In this document: piece after piece, positions 42,940-52,273 of the stretch
How positions within the stretch are numbered: the stretch's first letter is position 1
How the letters are laid out: each line of letters starts with the position of its first letter
Source of the DNA: Lachnospiraceae bacterium
GTDB lineage: Bacteria > Bacillota > Clostridia > Lachnospirales > Lachnospiraceae
Direction of reading: 5' to 3'
Length of the DNA stretch: 64,000 nucleotides
Assembly: GCA_021770345.1 (NCBI GenBank)
Contig: JAETRD010000013.1
Location: 96,772-160,771, forward strand
Notes under the pieces: generated by a model
What the model was told of the DNA's origin: nothing
Database searches by the model: none
The model's input: only the letters and a program-made list of their open reading frames with translations
Made by a program: the position numbers and the translations under genes

Positions 42940-42985
42940 GAACATAAGGGCTGTTCGCGAAGTGTGCGGCCCGTTGTTTTTCTAT
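42931..42985 (+). repeat. Short dispersed repeat (GAACATAAG...GTTGTTTTT), copy 1
   Basis: GCTTTAT then GAACATAAGGGCTGTTCGCG, AAGTGTGCGGCCCGTTG and a T-run. The GGGCTG/CGGCCC pairing around a TTCGCGAA loop makes it terminator-like. Copy 2 lies at 54096-54149, inside the copA frame. Confidence 0.65.
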
Positions 42986-42995
42986 ACCAATCCCG

Positions 42996-43895
42996 TTACC
43001 GCGCGCATTCCAGAAGACGCAGATAGTGATTTGCCTCGCGGAGCACATGGTCTGCCAAAAGCGGAAGAATAACGGAACGTATCTCACAGCCGGTGATTCC
43101 CTCTGTTCCCGCTGTCTTAAACTGCTGATACTTCTTTGTTGTCTGTATCGTTTCTGCGGTCAGGGCGTCCGTCGCCTTCCTGTCCTGTTCTTTCGCCTCC
43201 TCCAAAAGGCGGCAATAGTCCTCGGCAAATCCGTTGGCTGTTTTCATCAGTTCACACTCGGTCGGGTCTAAGAGACCCCGAATGAACCAGGCATGTTCCA
43301 TCATGATCTGATTCCAGAACAGTTCCGTATTTTTTAAATCGGATGCAGCGATTCTGCCACTCCTCTCAAGCTCTGAAATAATCTGACGATACAATTTTGC
43401 CTCCCGCAGTATATGCTCGATCAACAGCGGATAATTTGCGGTGTAAAGGCTGCACCCGGTCACTTCCCTTAAAATCTCTTCCTTAAATGCAATCAGCCCG
43501 TTTAAGCTTTGCAGCATCTGCCGGTTCAGCATTCTTACCTGAGACACGGTCTGTCTTGTTACCATACCACCGTTTCCGGCACAAAGCCGTTCCTCCGCCT
43601 CGGTAATCTTTCTGTCTATCGAAATGCCCGTCAAATTCTCCGTCTGCCACTCCGCCTTTTTCGTAAATTCCGTTACGACCTCCCCGGAATTTAAAACAGA
43701 TTGGCTCACGGCACCGTCCGCAAGCATTACGGTTTTTCTAAGCCCCTCCTCAAACGCCTCCCGAAACCGGTCTGCGCGCTCTATAAACCGCGTCTCCTTT
43801 GCAGGGAATCCGGCGAGCAGAAATAAAGAGTGCTCCTTCATAATCCTGCCGAAAAAAAGATGCGTCTCCAGTGATAACCTTACATATTCTTTCAT
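42996..43895 (-). CDS. DUF2935 protein
   Basis: 299 residues, all helical, two homologous halves with H/E-rich signatures (LSLETHLFFGRIMKEHSLFL, IEHILREAKLYRQ, MMEHAWFIRGLLDPTE, LADHVLREANHYLRLL) like a ferritin-type metal-binding fold. Common in Clostridia; function not established. It is alone on the minus strand. The 194-bp gap to the AraC gene shows no clear element. Confidence 0.8.
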   Translation of the reverse strand: MKEYVRLSLETHLFFGRIMKEHSLFLLAGFPAKETRFIERADRFREAFEEGLRKTVMLADGAVSQSVLNSGEVVTEFTKKAEWQTENLTGISIDRKITEAEERLCAGNGGMVTRQTVSQVRMLNRQMLQSLNGLIAFKEEILREVTGCSLYTANYPLLIEHILREAKLYRQIISELERSGRIAASDLKNTELFWNQIMMEHAWFIRGLLDPTECELMKTANGFAEDYCRLLEEAKEQDRKATDALTAETIQTTKKYQQFKTAGTEGITGCEIRSVILPLLADHVLREANHYLRLLECAR

Positions 43896-44089
43896 ATCCT
43901 GACATATCCTTTTATGTTATAATTTCTTTATACTATATGCGAAAGATGCCAAAAAGAGAGAACCCGCACATCCTTTTCGGCAATGATCGGTTTCGGATAC
44001 AGAACAAACCTCTCTTTTTTGTGCAGGGATTAAGAGGAAAAAATCAAAATGATACGATATACTATGGCTGATCGGGAGGATTTTATATT

Positions 44090-44935
44090 ATGGAATGGAT
44101 TGAAAGACTGAATGACGCAATCGGTTATATTGAGGAACATCTGACAGACGAAATCGATTATGAGCAGCTCGGACGCATTGCCTGCTGCTCATCCTATCAC
44201 TTTCAGAGAATGTTTGCCTATATGGCGGGGATTCCTCTGTCGGAATATATCCGCAGGAGGAAAATGTCGCTTGCCGCCGTGGATTTACAGGGAAAGGCTA
44301 TGAAAGTCGTCGATGTTGCAGGGAAATACGGTTACAATTCCCCTACTTCATTTAACAGAGCCTTTCAGTCTGTTCACGGGATTGCCCCATCTGCCGTAAA
44401 GAATGAGGGGATCTCTCTAAAGTCCTTCCCGCCCGTTACCTTTAAAATCACAGTCAAAGGAGTCGAAGAAATGAATTACAGAATCGAAACAAAAGAAGCG
44501 TTCCGTATCGTAGGTGTATCCGTACCGCTGTATAAGGAGATTGAAAAGAACTTTTCAATCATTCCCCAAAAGTGGCAGGAAATATCCGAAAACGGAACGC
44601 TGCAAAAACTGGCGGGCCTGATGGACACCCCGCCTATGGGCGTGCTCGGCGTCAGCACCTGCAATGATACGGAACCGTGGAGATATTATATTGCCGTATC
44701 TACGTCGCAGACAGCGGAGGGACTGGAAGAATATATGGTACCGGCGGCTACCTGGGCAATATTTCCCGGGCAGGGTACAAACCAGTCGATTCAGGAGCTG
44801 GAACAGCGCATTGTGACAGAATGGCTCCCGACGTCAGGCTATGAATACGGCAATGCCCCCGATGTCGAGGTCTATTTGAATCCCGATCCGCAGAATGCGC
44901 AATATGAGGTGTGGATACCCGTTACAAAATCGTAA
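44090..44935 (+). CDS. AraC-type regulator with GyrI-like effector domain
   Basis: 281 residues. Two HTH motifs in an N-terminal AraC domain (about 1-105, with YIEEHLTDEIDYEQLGRIAC and GKYGYNSPTSFNRAFQSVHG). A GyrI/BacR-like effector-binding domain follows (about 115-281). This layout is typical of activators that sense small amphipathic compounds. GGGAGGATTTTATATT precedes the ATG. It converges with the next gene, leaving 3 nt between stops. Confidence 0.88.
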   Translation: MEWIERLNDAIGYIEEHLTDEIDYEQLGRIACCSSYHFQRMFAYMAGIPLSEYIRRRKMSLAAVDLQGKAMKVVDVAGKYGYNSPTSFNRAFQSVHGIAPSAVKNEGISLKSFPPVTFKITVKGVEEMNYRIETKEAFRIVGVSVPLYKEIEKNFSIIPQKWQEISENGTLQKLAGLMDTPPMGVLGVSTCNDTEPWRYYIAVSTSQTAEGLEEYMVPAATWAIFPGQGTNQSIQELEQRIVTEWLPTSGYEYGNAPDVEVYLNPDPQNAQYEVWIPVTKS

Positions 44936-44938
44936 CCG

Positions 44939-45676
44939 CTACGCCAGCCCCTTTTTCCGACGCTCCTCTTCATAGAACCGCACAAACTCTCCGCGGTTCT
45001 TGTCAAAGAGTGCATCCAGCTCATAAGACAGCGTAAACGGGTCGTAGCCGCTGAACACATTCGGCATGTGCCGATACAGTTTATCCGCGATTTTCTCAAC
45101 GTGCGCAACATCTGATCCCTCGATATAGAACGTTTTTTTCTCGTTAAAGACGATCAGGCGCACGATAAAAGAAGAACGCCCCTTACGGCCCGCCTGCGCG
45201 CAAATCCAGTATATCTTATCGCGCGGAATCACCGTAACTTTTCCCATCGCGCTGCAGAACAGAAAATACGAGGGCAGCAGCAAAATCCGGTCTCCGTACG
45301 GCGTCTGTCCGTCGGAAAATTCCCCGACATACTCGTCAACCAGAACTTTCCCCTCGGCCACTTCCCGATCGATGATTCGGGCTGTCTCCTCCTTCGTCCT
45401 TTCGGGAAAGAGGAGAATCAGGCTTTTGCTGCTGTCCGCGGCCGACCGCGCCGACACGACCAATCCGAAGATTACCGAAATCAGCATCAGCACTCCAAGA
45501 ATCACCAGACCTGCCACAACCTTCCTGGTCGTGTAGTCGCTTAAATCCATAACGCCTCTCACCGCAAAAAGGATACCTCCAATCAGTCCGACATCCACGA
45601 CGAGCAGAAACAAAAACAGCCTTTTGTTTTTCCTGTTTATCCGCTTCGCCTGCTGCTCTAAAAACCCCTGTGCCAT
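44939..45676 (-). CDS. Membrane protein of unknown function
   Basis: 245 residues. Two transmembrane helices (about 22-41 and 58-80), then a soluble domain (ILLLPSYFLFCSAMGKVTVIPRDKIYWICAQ, YIEGSDVAHVEKIADKLY) of a type seen in small Lachnospiraceae membrane proteins. The family could not be named with certainty. It stands alone. Confidence 0.6.
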   Translation of the reverse strand: MAQGFLEQQAKRINRKNKRLFLFLLVVDVGLIGGILFAVRGVMDLSDYTTRKVVAGLVILGVLMLISVIFGLVVSARSAADSSKSLILLFPERTKEETARIIDREVAEGKVLVDEYVGEFSDGQTPYGDRILLLPSYFLFCSAMGKVTVIPRDKIYWICAQAGRKGRSSFIVRLIVFNEKKTFYIEGSDVAHVEKIADKLYRHMPNVFSGYDPFTLSYELDALFDKNRGEFVRFYEEERRKKGLA

Positions 45677-45793
45677 ATCACTTACCTCCCTGTACAGCCA
45701 CGATCATTTTTGTCCCAGTGCAACCGTCATGATTATTCTTTATCTCATTCTCAGTAACAGTGGAAAAATTATACCATACCCAATTACGAAAGG

Positions 45794-46003
45794 CAATTCC
45801 CGTCCTACGTCCGTTCCCGTGCCTTTTTCCCGGACGCCGAACATACCCCCGACCGCCGCTCGCCGCAGGAGATTCATTATCAGGGAATTTTTTTTGCATC
45901 CGGCCTCACCGCTCTGATCCGCGAATCGCTGAATCAGGGCTGCCCCAAGACACCGGAAGAGCTCTCGGATATCCTGAGCAGAGAATATTCGCATCATTTC
46001 TAA
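45794..46003 (+). pseudogene. C-terminal remnant of a TetR-family regulator
   Basis: About 69 codons without a start: FPSYVRSRAFFPDAEHTPDR, then IHYQGIFFASGLTALIRESL, CPKTPEELSDILSREYSHHF and a stop. This matches the C-terminal effector domain of TetR/AcrR proteins. The N-terminal HTH is missing. The remaining sequence of the 45677-46108 gap holds no other gene. Confidence 0.6.
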
Positions 46004-46108
46004 GCGTATTCTGTCGGTTTCTGCAAACGCTTCTCTTGAAAAAAGGAAACCCGGGTTTTATAATATATCTAAAAAGCATCGCATAAAATGCGGAAAGGAA
46101 GTCAATAT

Positions 46109-48142
46109 ATGAAGAATGCAAAGTCTCTGAGCATCTTTGCCAAAATATTTCTGGCGGCAATCTTCTGTATGCTCGTACCGCTTGTTATCAGCAACCTTCT
46201 GTCAACGTCGATCGCGACAAAAAGTCTCTCCTCAAACGCCGAAAAGAATCTGCAGGATCTGTCTGTCGCGAAATTAAAGGGCCTCGAAAATTATGTAGAT
46301 GCGCAAAAAGTCATCACGCAGTCCGTGGCAAATAACCCCGCAGTGATCGAAGCGATACTGGACTGTCGGGAAAACGGAACTCCCGATGCGGCCATGCAGG
46401 CCGATCTGGCCCAATATCTCGGCGCAATCAAGGCACAGTCCGGAAACCTGTATGAAAATTTCTTTGTGACGGCGGATACGATGGGCCTCGCGGATTGTCT
46501 CGGCAACACAACGCTCCACGACGTGGCAGAAGAAAATTTTTATCAACAGTGTCAGGCAAACGGAGCATATCTCGGAAATAATGTTTCTCCCGTAACCGGC
46601 AATCCGGTCTATGTGATTTCCTATGCGATTCGAAATCCCGGGACGGGCGAAATGATCGGTACGGTAAACAATTCGATCGATCTTGCCTGCCTTGCATCCG
46701 GCATTATCAACGATGATTATTACGATGTCATGCTCTTTGATAAAAACGGCCTGGTGATCGCGTCGCCGGATAAAGAAGCCATTCTTACGCTCAATGTCAG
46801 CGAGCTTAATCCGGAATCATGGTCATTTATTATCTCAGCAGATTCCGGGTTCTTCGCCTATGCGGATCCGTTCACAGAGGAACAAAGATATGCGGGCTTT
46901 GCACAGTCAGAGGATTTTGTATGTGAATTAACAATTCCTGCATCCTATATTAATGCAAACATCCATACGCTGACCAAAGCGTCCCTGTTTGTGGGTATCG
47001 TTTGCTTTTTGATATCCGCCGTTATCATTTTCGTGCTGGCGGGCAATATTGCAAGACCGCTCAAAAAGGCAAACGGTGAGGTGAAGCGGCTGATCGACGA
47101 TATTGAGGCCGGGCACGGCAATCTGTCAACCAGAATCACCGTCATGACACGCGACGAGACAGGGCAGCTTGTCCACAGCATCAACCAGTTTATCGCCGCA
47201 TTAAACAATATTATCGGCTCCGCCCAGAACACAGCCGAACAGGTACAGAACAGTACTGCATCCACCAATGATACCATCCGGGAGGCCTCGGAATCCTCCG
47301 TAAACCTTTCCTCCGTCATGGAAGAGCTCTCGGCCTCCATGGAAGAAGTATCCGGCTCCGCGGAAAATATCACGGCAGATACGGACCGGGTATTAGATAC
47401 CGTGCAGTCCGTGTCACGGGAATCAGACAGGGGCGCCGCGCTCGTCGAGCAGATTAAGGAGCGCGCATCTTCCATTAAAAGCAATACCGTCAACAGCAGG
47501 CAGGAAATACAGGATGATATCGCCAGAAAGCGCATCGGCCTGGAGGCCGCCATCGAATCATCCGCTAAAGTCAACGAAATCACCGACCTTACCAACGATA
47601 TTCTTGACATTGCAAGCCAGACCAACCTGCTCGCGCTCAATGCGTCAATCGAAGCGGCGAGAGCCGGTGAGGCGGGCAAAGGGTTCTCCGTCGTCGCGGA
47701 AGAAATCCGTCACCTGTCCGTTTCGTGCCGCGAAACGGCAAACAACATTCAGTCGATCAGCACCGGCGTAGTCTCTGCGGTCAACGATCTGATGCAGGCA
47801 TCCAATGACATGATGCAGATGATTGGCGATGTGGTCATACATGACTACGAAGATTTCGAAAAAGCGGCAGACACCTACTACGAAGACGCTGAAAACATGG
47901 AGCATATCATCAATACTTACAACACCAATATGACCAGCGTACATGACATCGTCGGATCGGTGACAAGCTCGATTAAAGTTGTTTCAACCGCAATCTCCGA
48001 ATGTTCACTCGGCATCTCGGACGCGACGGAAAATGTAAACGTTCTGGTAGATTCAATGTCAAAAATCAAAGAGGGTGCGGATGCCAACACTGCGGATATC
48101 AACAACTTACAGAATGAAGTTTCCAAATTCTCTCAGGAATAA
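46109..48142 (+). CDS. Methyl-accepting chemotaxis protein
   Basis: 677 residues. TM1 (about 8-32), an extracytoplasmic Cache-like ligand domain (about 35-285), TM2 (about 290-312), a HAMP domain, and the signalling domain with the hairpin tip [31 protein letters not shown]. It senses a ligand outside the cell and controls CheA. GGAAAGGAAGTCAATAT precedes the ATG at 46109. Monocistronic; no other chemotaxis gene is nearby. Confidence 0.9.
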   Translation: MKNAKSLSIFAKIFLAAIFCMLVPLVISNLLSTSIATKSLSSNAEKNLQDLSVAKLKGLENYVDAQKVITQSVANNPAVIEAILDCRENGTPDAAMQADLAQYLGAIKAQSGNLYENFFVTADTMGLADCLGNTTLHDVAEENFYQQCQANGAYLGNNVSPVTGNPVYVISYAIRNPGTGEMIGTVNNSIDLACLASGIINDDYYDVMLFDKNGLVIASPDKEAILTLNVSELNPESWSFIISADSGFFAYADPFTEEQRYAGFAQSEDFVCELTIPASYINANIHTLTKASLFVGIVCFLISAVIIFVLAGNIARPLKKANGEVKRLIDDIEAGHGNLSTRITVMTRDETGQLVHSINQFIAALNNIIGSAQNTAEQVQNSTASTNDTIREASESSVNLSSVMEELSASMEEVSGSAENITADTDRVLDTVQSVSRESDRGAALVEQIKERASSIKSNTVNSRQEIQDDIARKRIGLEAAIESSAKVNEITDLTNDILDIASQTNLLALNASIEAARAGEAGKGFSVVAEEIRHLSVSCRETANNIQSISTGVVSAVNDLMQASNDMMQMIGDVVIHDYEDFEKAADTYYEDAENMEHIINTYNTNMTSVHDIVGSVTSSIKVVSTAISECSLGISDATENVNVLVDSMSKIKEGADANTADINNLQNEVSKFSQE

Positions 48143-48170
48143 AACAACAAAGCACGGACATATTAAGAAA

Positions 48171-48207
48171 GGGGAACGTCTGAATCCGGACGTTCCCCCT
48201 CCTTTTT
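48171..48207. terminator. Bidirectional terminator between the chemoreceptor and the MATE gene
   Basis: GGGGAACGTC-N8-GACGTTCCCC followed by CTCCTTTTT on the plus strand. The minus strand has an A/T-rich tail (CTTTCTTAAT) that could serve the convergent MATE gene. Confidence 0.8.
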
Positions 48208-48228
48208 GAACATACACCGTCAACCGTC

Positions 48229-49578
48229 TTACAAATCTTTAATCGTCTTCCCAAGCGTCGTAATGCCGATGATCGACAGCATAAACTCCGCGACAAACGC
48301 CCCGTAGGCCAGACCGTTTACGCCGAATACCAGATTCAGCACCACGATCGCCGGAATCTCAAAGACAATCTTGCGCAGGATCGCAAAGACAAGCGCCTTC
48401 TTTCCCATGCCGAAGCCCTGGAATACACCGACAACCAGAAAGTCCGCCACAAGGAACGGAAGCGAAAGAGACATCGCGTGCAAAAACATCGTTCCGTACC
48501 GGATAATCTCCGGATTTTTCATGAAAAGTCCGATCAGGCCGCCCGCACCAAACCAGTAGCAGGCCGCTACCACGCTCATAGTCGGCAGCAGCAGTTTCGC
48601 GATATACCCGATTGCCTCTTTCATGCGCTTATAATTTTTGCTGGCGTAGCTGTAGCTGATCAGCGGCATCGACCCCTGCGTTCCTCCGAGGGCAATCTGC
48701 AGCGGCACCATATTGATTTTCTGCGCAATTCCGATTGCCGCCACGGCATCCGCACCGTAAGACGCCGCAAAATTATTCAGGATCGTCATTCCCGTCACGT
48801 TGAGCAGATTCTGAATCGATGCCGGGATTCCGACGCCGAATACCCCCAGCACAATCTCCTTTTGAAGTTTAAAATCTTTCGGATGAATGCTGACATACGT
48901 CTTTCCCCGCTTTACATACAAAAGCGCCATAAAATACACGCAGGCAACACAGTTTGAGAGAAACGTCGCGCAACCCGCTCCCGCCGCTCCCATGCCAAGT
49001 CCCCACGGCAGAATAAAGATCGGATCCAGAATCAGATTCAGCAGACAGCCGCTCATCGTTCCGATACTGGCATGCAGCGCCGCTCCTTCCGCGCGCACCA
49101 GATAAGCCATCACCACATTGACAATAGACGGAACCGCGCCGCAGACCACCGCCCAGCGCATATAGTCCGCCGTCGCCGCCAGCGTGTTCTCCTCCGCTCC
49201 GAGCATCCCAAGCAGCGGGTGAAAAAAGACACCGCACAGCAGGGACAGGACAATTCCGAAAGATAACGCGCCGTAAAACCCGAACGCCGAACTTTTTCGC
49301 ACCGTATCGTGCTCTCCTCTGCCGAGCGCGCGGCTCATCATGCTTGAACTGCCCACCCCAAAGAGATTATTCACCGCGTTAAACGCCAGCAGAGCCGGCG
49401 CCGCCAGCGTCACCGCCGCATTCTGGACCGGATTATTCAAAAGTCCTACAAAATAGGTATCCGCCAGGCTGTACACCACCATCACAAGAGAACTGATAAT
49501 CGTCGGTATCATCAGTTTGCGTATCGCATTCGGAATCGGCATATCCTCAAATAAATTCGTTTTTGTCGCATTCTCCAT
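48229..49578 (-). CDS. MATE family efflux transporter
   Basis: 449 residues, 12 transmembrane helices in two MatE halves. Typical N-terminal half: IRKLMIPTIISSLVMVVYSLADTYFVG and SRALGRGEHDTVRKSSAFG. It exports cationic compounds using an ion gradient. The ATG at 49578 with AAGGGGAAAGACAG upstream is preferred; the frame extends 55 codons into the kinase gene. It lies 13 nt after the hybrid kinase, probably in the same transcript. Confidence 0.9.
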   Translation of the reverse strand: MENATKTNLFEDMPIPNAIRKLMIPTIISSLVMVVYSLADTYFVGLLNNPVQNAAVTLAAPALLAFNAVNNLFGVGSSSMMSRALGRGEHDTVRKSSAFGFYGALSFGIVLSLLCGVFFHPLLGMLGAEENTLAATADYMRWAVVCGAVPSIVNVVMAYLVRAEGAALHASIGTMSGCLLNLILDPIFILPWGLGMGAAGAGCATFLSNCVACVYFMALLYVKRGKTYVSIHPKDFKLQKEIVLGVFGVGIPASIQNLLNVTGMTILNNFAASYGADAVAAIGIAQKINMVPLQIALGGTQGSMPLISYSYASKNYKRMKEAIGYIAKLLLPTMSVVAACYWFGAGGLIGLFMKNPEIIRYGTMFLHAMSLSLPFLVADFLVVGVFQGFGMGKKALVFAILRKIVFEIPAIVVLNLVFGVNGLAYGAFVAEFMLSIIGITTLGKTIKDL

Positions 49579-49591
49579 CTGTCTTTCCCCT

Positions 49592-52273
49592 TCATTCTGC
49601 AAATTCGGACAGCAGTTCGCTGCCCTGTTCATATTCCAAATCATTGCAGGCAGCCTCCGCCGCCGCAAAAAGTTCCTGTTCCCGCTCCCCCAGCTCCAAC
49701 TGACGCAGGATTTCCAGCTGACTTTCAATCTGTCCGATGTCATACGCGCTAAAACCCTTCCAAAGCCCGGAAAATACCTTTTTTATGTCTGTCTCATCCC
49801 CCCGCGCCTGCTCTTTTGGTATATTTGAAAGCTCAAACCGCACCTCCGCGACGGTCTCTCTGATCTCCTCCGCAAAGCGCTCGAGATGACGTCCGATATA
49901 ATCGTCGTTTTCCGTTTTGGCGGCCATTTCCATAACCTCGGCAAACTCAGCGAGCTCATATCTTCCCAGCTGTCTGGCCGCACCTTTGATTCCGTGCACT
50001 TTGATTCGAAATTTTCCCCGGTCATCTGTGGCATACACACGGAGAAGTTCTGCGAGCGGCCCGAATTCCTCCGCAAAGACCTCGAGCGTTCTGCGGTAAG
50101 TCTGCACGCTGTTTAAGTACCCCGCCGCGGGCCGTCCCTCCGTATACTTCGGCTGCCTGCGGTATTCCTGCGGCAGATATGTTTCTGCAATCCTCTGAAA
50201 TTCCGCCATGCGAATCGGCTTCGCCAGAAAATCTGCAAAGCCCGCCTGCGCACACTCCTGTTTCACATCATCCGCCGGATTCGCCGTCATAAGAATCATA
50301 GGGCTCCCGGAGAACCCCCCTATCCTTCGCGCCGCCTCCGTCCCGGTCATCTCCGGCATCAGCTGATCCAGAAAGATCAGCTGAAACTCCTGTTTTTCCG
50401 CCGCCTCGACCGCCTCTCTTCCGTTTGAGACAAAACGGATCTGAAACTCCCACGGCAGGGCAAGCTCCTTAAAAATCTCCCGATTTATTTTCATATCGTC
50501 CGCGACCAGCACCTGCGCCTCCGGAAATATCCAGTTCGGCCGCTTTGCGCGCCCCTGCAGCGCGGACTGGGACATCAGGGACTGCCTTGTGTAGGAAACC
50601 GGCGGGGATACCGCATCCGTCGCCGCTTCCTGATAAAAGGAAGCTACAAAGGTCGTGCCGTGCACTCCGTCACTCTCCGCCGAGACACTTCCGCCCATCC
50701 GCTCTGTCAGCTGACGCACAATACAAAGCCCGAGCCCCGCTCCCTCCGCACTTGTCTCTCCCGCATAGGACACATATTCCTCAAAGATATGCGCGAGCTT
50801 TTCCCTGCTCATTCCGGGACCGCTGTCGATGACGCTGCATGTAAAAAGAGCGTTTTTCCCATCCGTCCGGCAGCGGATTTCGCAGCGGATTTCCCCCTTC
50901 TTTGTAAACTTGACCGCGTTGGAAAGCAGGTTTTGAATGATTTCTCTGACACGCAGCTCATCCCCGATGAGTTCTGCGGGATGCTCGTCTAAAATCCGCG
51001 CGGAAAGCTCCACCGGCTTCGACTGCAGATTGATAATGCAGTTTCTGGCCAGTTCCTCCACGATCCGCTCCAATGTATACCGCCGCTTCTCCAGCTCAAG
51101 ACGCCCGGCCTCAAGCTTTGAATAATCCAGAATCAGATTTACCTGCTCGAGCAGTGTATTTCCCGCGTGCCCGATATGACGCACCAGCAGACGGTTTCTC
51201 ACCGAAAGCTCCTGCTTTTCCCCGAGAATCTCACTGATTCCTATGATCGCGTGCAGCGGGCTGCGCAGATCATGTCCCATCTGTGCCAGAAAACGGCTTT
51301 TTTCGAGCGTCTGATTCTCGGCCGCAAGCTTAAGCCCGGCCATCAGCTGCGTTTCCCGTTTCTGCTTTGTGATGTCAATAATATACATCACATACCCCCA
51401 CAGCTTATTGTGATAAAACACCGGCAGAAGCTGATATTGGAGGTTTCTCCCGTCAACCACTATCTCCCACCGGTTGTCCACCCCTGTCCGTATCGACCGG
51501 ACTACCTCCAGATATTTTCCGGCCTTCCTCCTGCGCGCCGAGACATTCAGTTTCCCGGGGAAAATCTTTTTCGCGGCCGCATTCGCCTCGAGATAATAAT
51601 AATCCGCATCGAACAGAATCACCGCCACATCGGAAGTGTCAAACAGATTCTCCTTTAAGATCGCCTCCGTATCCACCATCTGATCGCTTTTTATCAGATA
51701 CAGGATAACAAGACACGCGAATGCCATTCCCGCAGGCGCGATCACAAGATTCTCCGCCGCCAGAAACATATGGATTCCCATGGATGCCGTCGGGACAAAC
51801 AGCGCCAGATACATGAGATTCGTGACTCTGTGTTCCCGCACACTGTAGGAATAGCGCACATACGCATAGGTGCCGAACACGAGAATCAGCAGCACACAGA
51901 CACCGATATAAACCAGATAATACAGCCCGTATTTCTCCGGCTGCTGAAACATCATGATAACGACCGCATCCATCACAATCAGAGAGACAAACAGCACATT
52001 TTCCGCATACTGCCAAATACCCATATCAAGAACTTCCAGCATATAAAAAATAAGCAGGTAGAGAATGTGCAGCAACAGCAAATCATCCATCCTGTCAAAC
52101 AGCTGCCGCTCGTGCGTGATATGCCCGATAATCTCAAAAAAATTATATATGCCGATCAGTCCCAGCACGAGCGGCAGCAGACGGTGTTTGCGGGAGGAGA
52201 GCCCCGAGACAACATACTGTCTGAGCACATACATCGTGATAAACAGACATACCGACTGAAAAACAACGATCAT
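49592..52273 (-). CDS. Membrane hybrid sensor histidine kinase (PAS-HisKA-HATPase-REC-HPt)
   Basis: 893 residues. Seven or so membrane helices (about 1-195), a PAS-like domain (about 208-302), HisKA with H334 (AQMGHDLRSPLHAIIG), and HATPase (N box IIQNLLSNAVKF, G boxes DSGPGMS and EGAGLGL). A receiver follows with Asp in LIFLDQLMPEMTG, then an HPt domain with His in VHGIKGAARQLG. Multi-step phosphorelay. Its start overlaps the HD-GYP gene stop by 4 nt, so the two work together: the relay may phosphorylate the receiver of the HD-GYP protein. Confidence 0.92.
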   Translation of the reverse strand: MIVVFQSVCLFITMYVLRQYVVSGLSSRKHRLLPLVLGLIGIYNFFEIIGHITHERQLFDRMDDLLLLHILYLLIFYMLEVLDMGIWQYAENVLFVSLIVMDAVVIMMFQQPEKYGLYYLVYIGVCVLLILVFGTYAYVRYSYSVREHRVTNLMYLALFVPTASMGIHMFLAAENLVIAPAGMAFACLVILYLIKSDQMVDTEAILKENLFDTSDVAVILFDADYYYLEANAAAKKIFPGKLNVSARRRKAGKYLEVVRSIRTGVDNRWEIVVDGRNLQYQLLPVFYHNKLWGYVMYIIDITKQKRETQLMAGLKLAAENQTLEKSRFLAQMGHDLRSPLHAIIGISEILGEKQELSVRNRLLVRHIGHAGNTLLEQVNLILDYSKLEAGRLELEKRRYTLERIVEELARNCIINLQSKPVELSARILDEHPAELIGDELRVREIIQNLLSNAVKFTKKGEIRCEIRCRTDGKNALFTCSVIDSGPGMSREKLAHIFEEYVSYAGETSAEGAGLGLCIVRQLTERMGGSVSAESDGVHGTTFVASFYQEAATDAVSPPVSYTRQSLMSQSALQGRAKRPNWIFPEAQVLVADDMKINREIFKELALPWEFQIRFVSNGREAVEAAEKQEFQLIFLDQLMPEMTGTEAARRIGGFSGSPMILMTANPADDVKQECAQAGFADFLAKPIRMAEFQRIAETYLPQEYRRQPKYTEGRPAAGYLNSVQTYRRTLEVFAEEFGPLAELLRVYATDDRGKFRIKVHGIKGAARQLGRYELAEFAEVMEMAAKTENDDYIGRHLERFAEEIRETVAEVRFELSNIPKEQARGDETDIKKVFSGLWKGFSAYDIGQIESQLEILRQLELGEREQELFAAAEAACNDLEYEQGSELLSEFAE

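Noticed and set aside
43871-44071. 66-codon plus-strand frame in the DUF2935-AraC gap
   Set aside because: It overlaps the DUF2935 start region, lacks a ribosome-binding site and shows no protein-like pattern.
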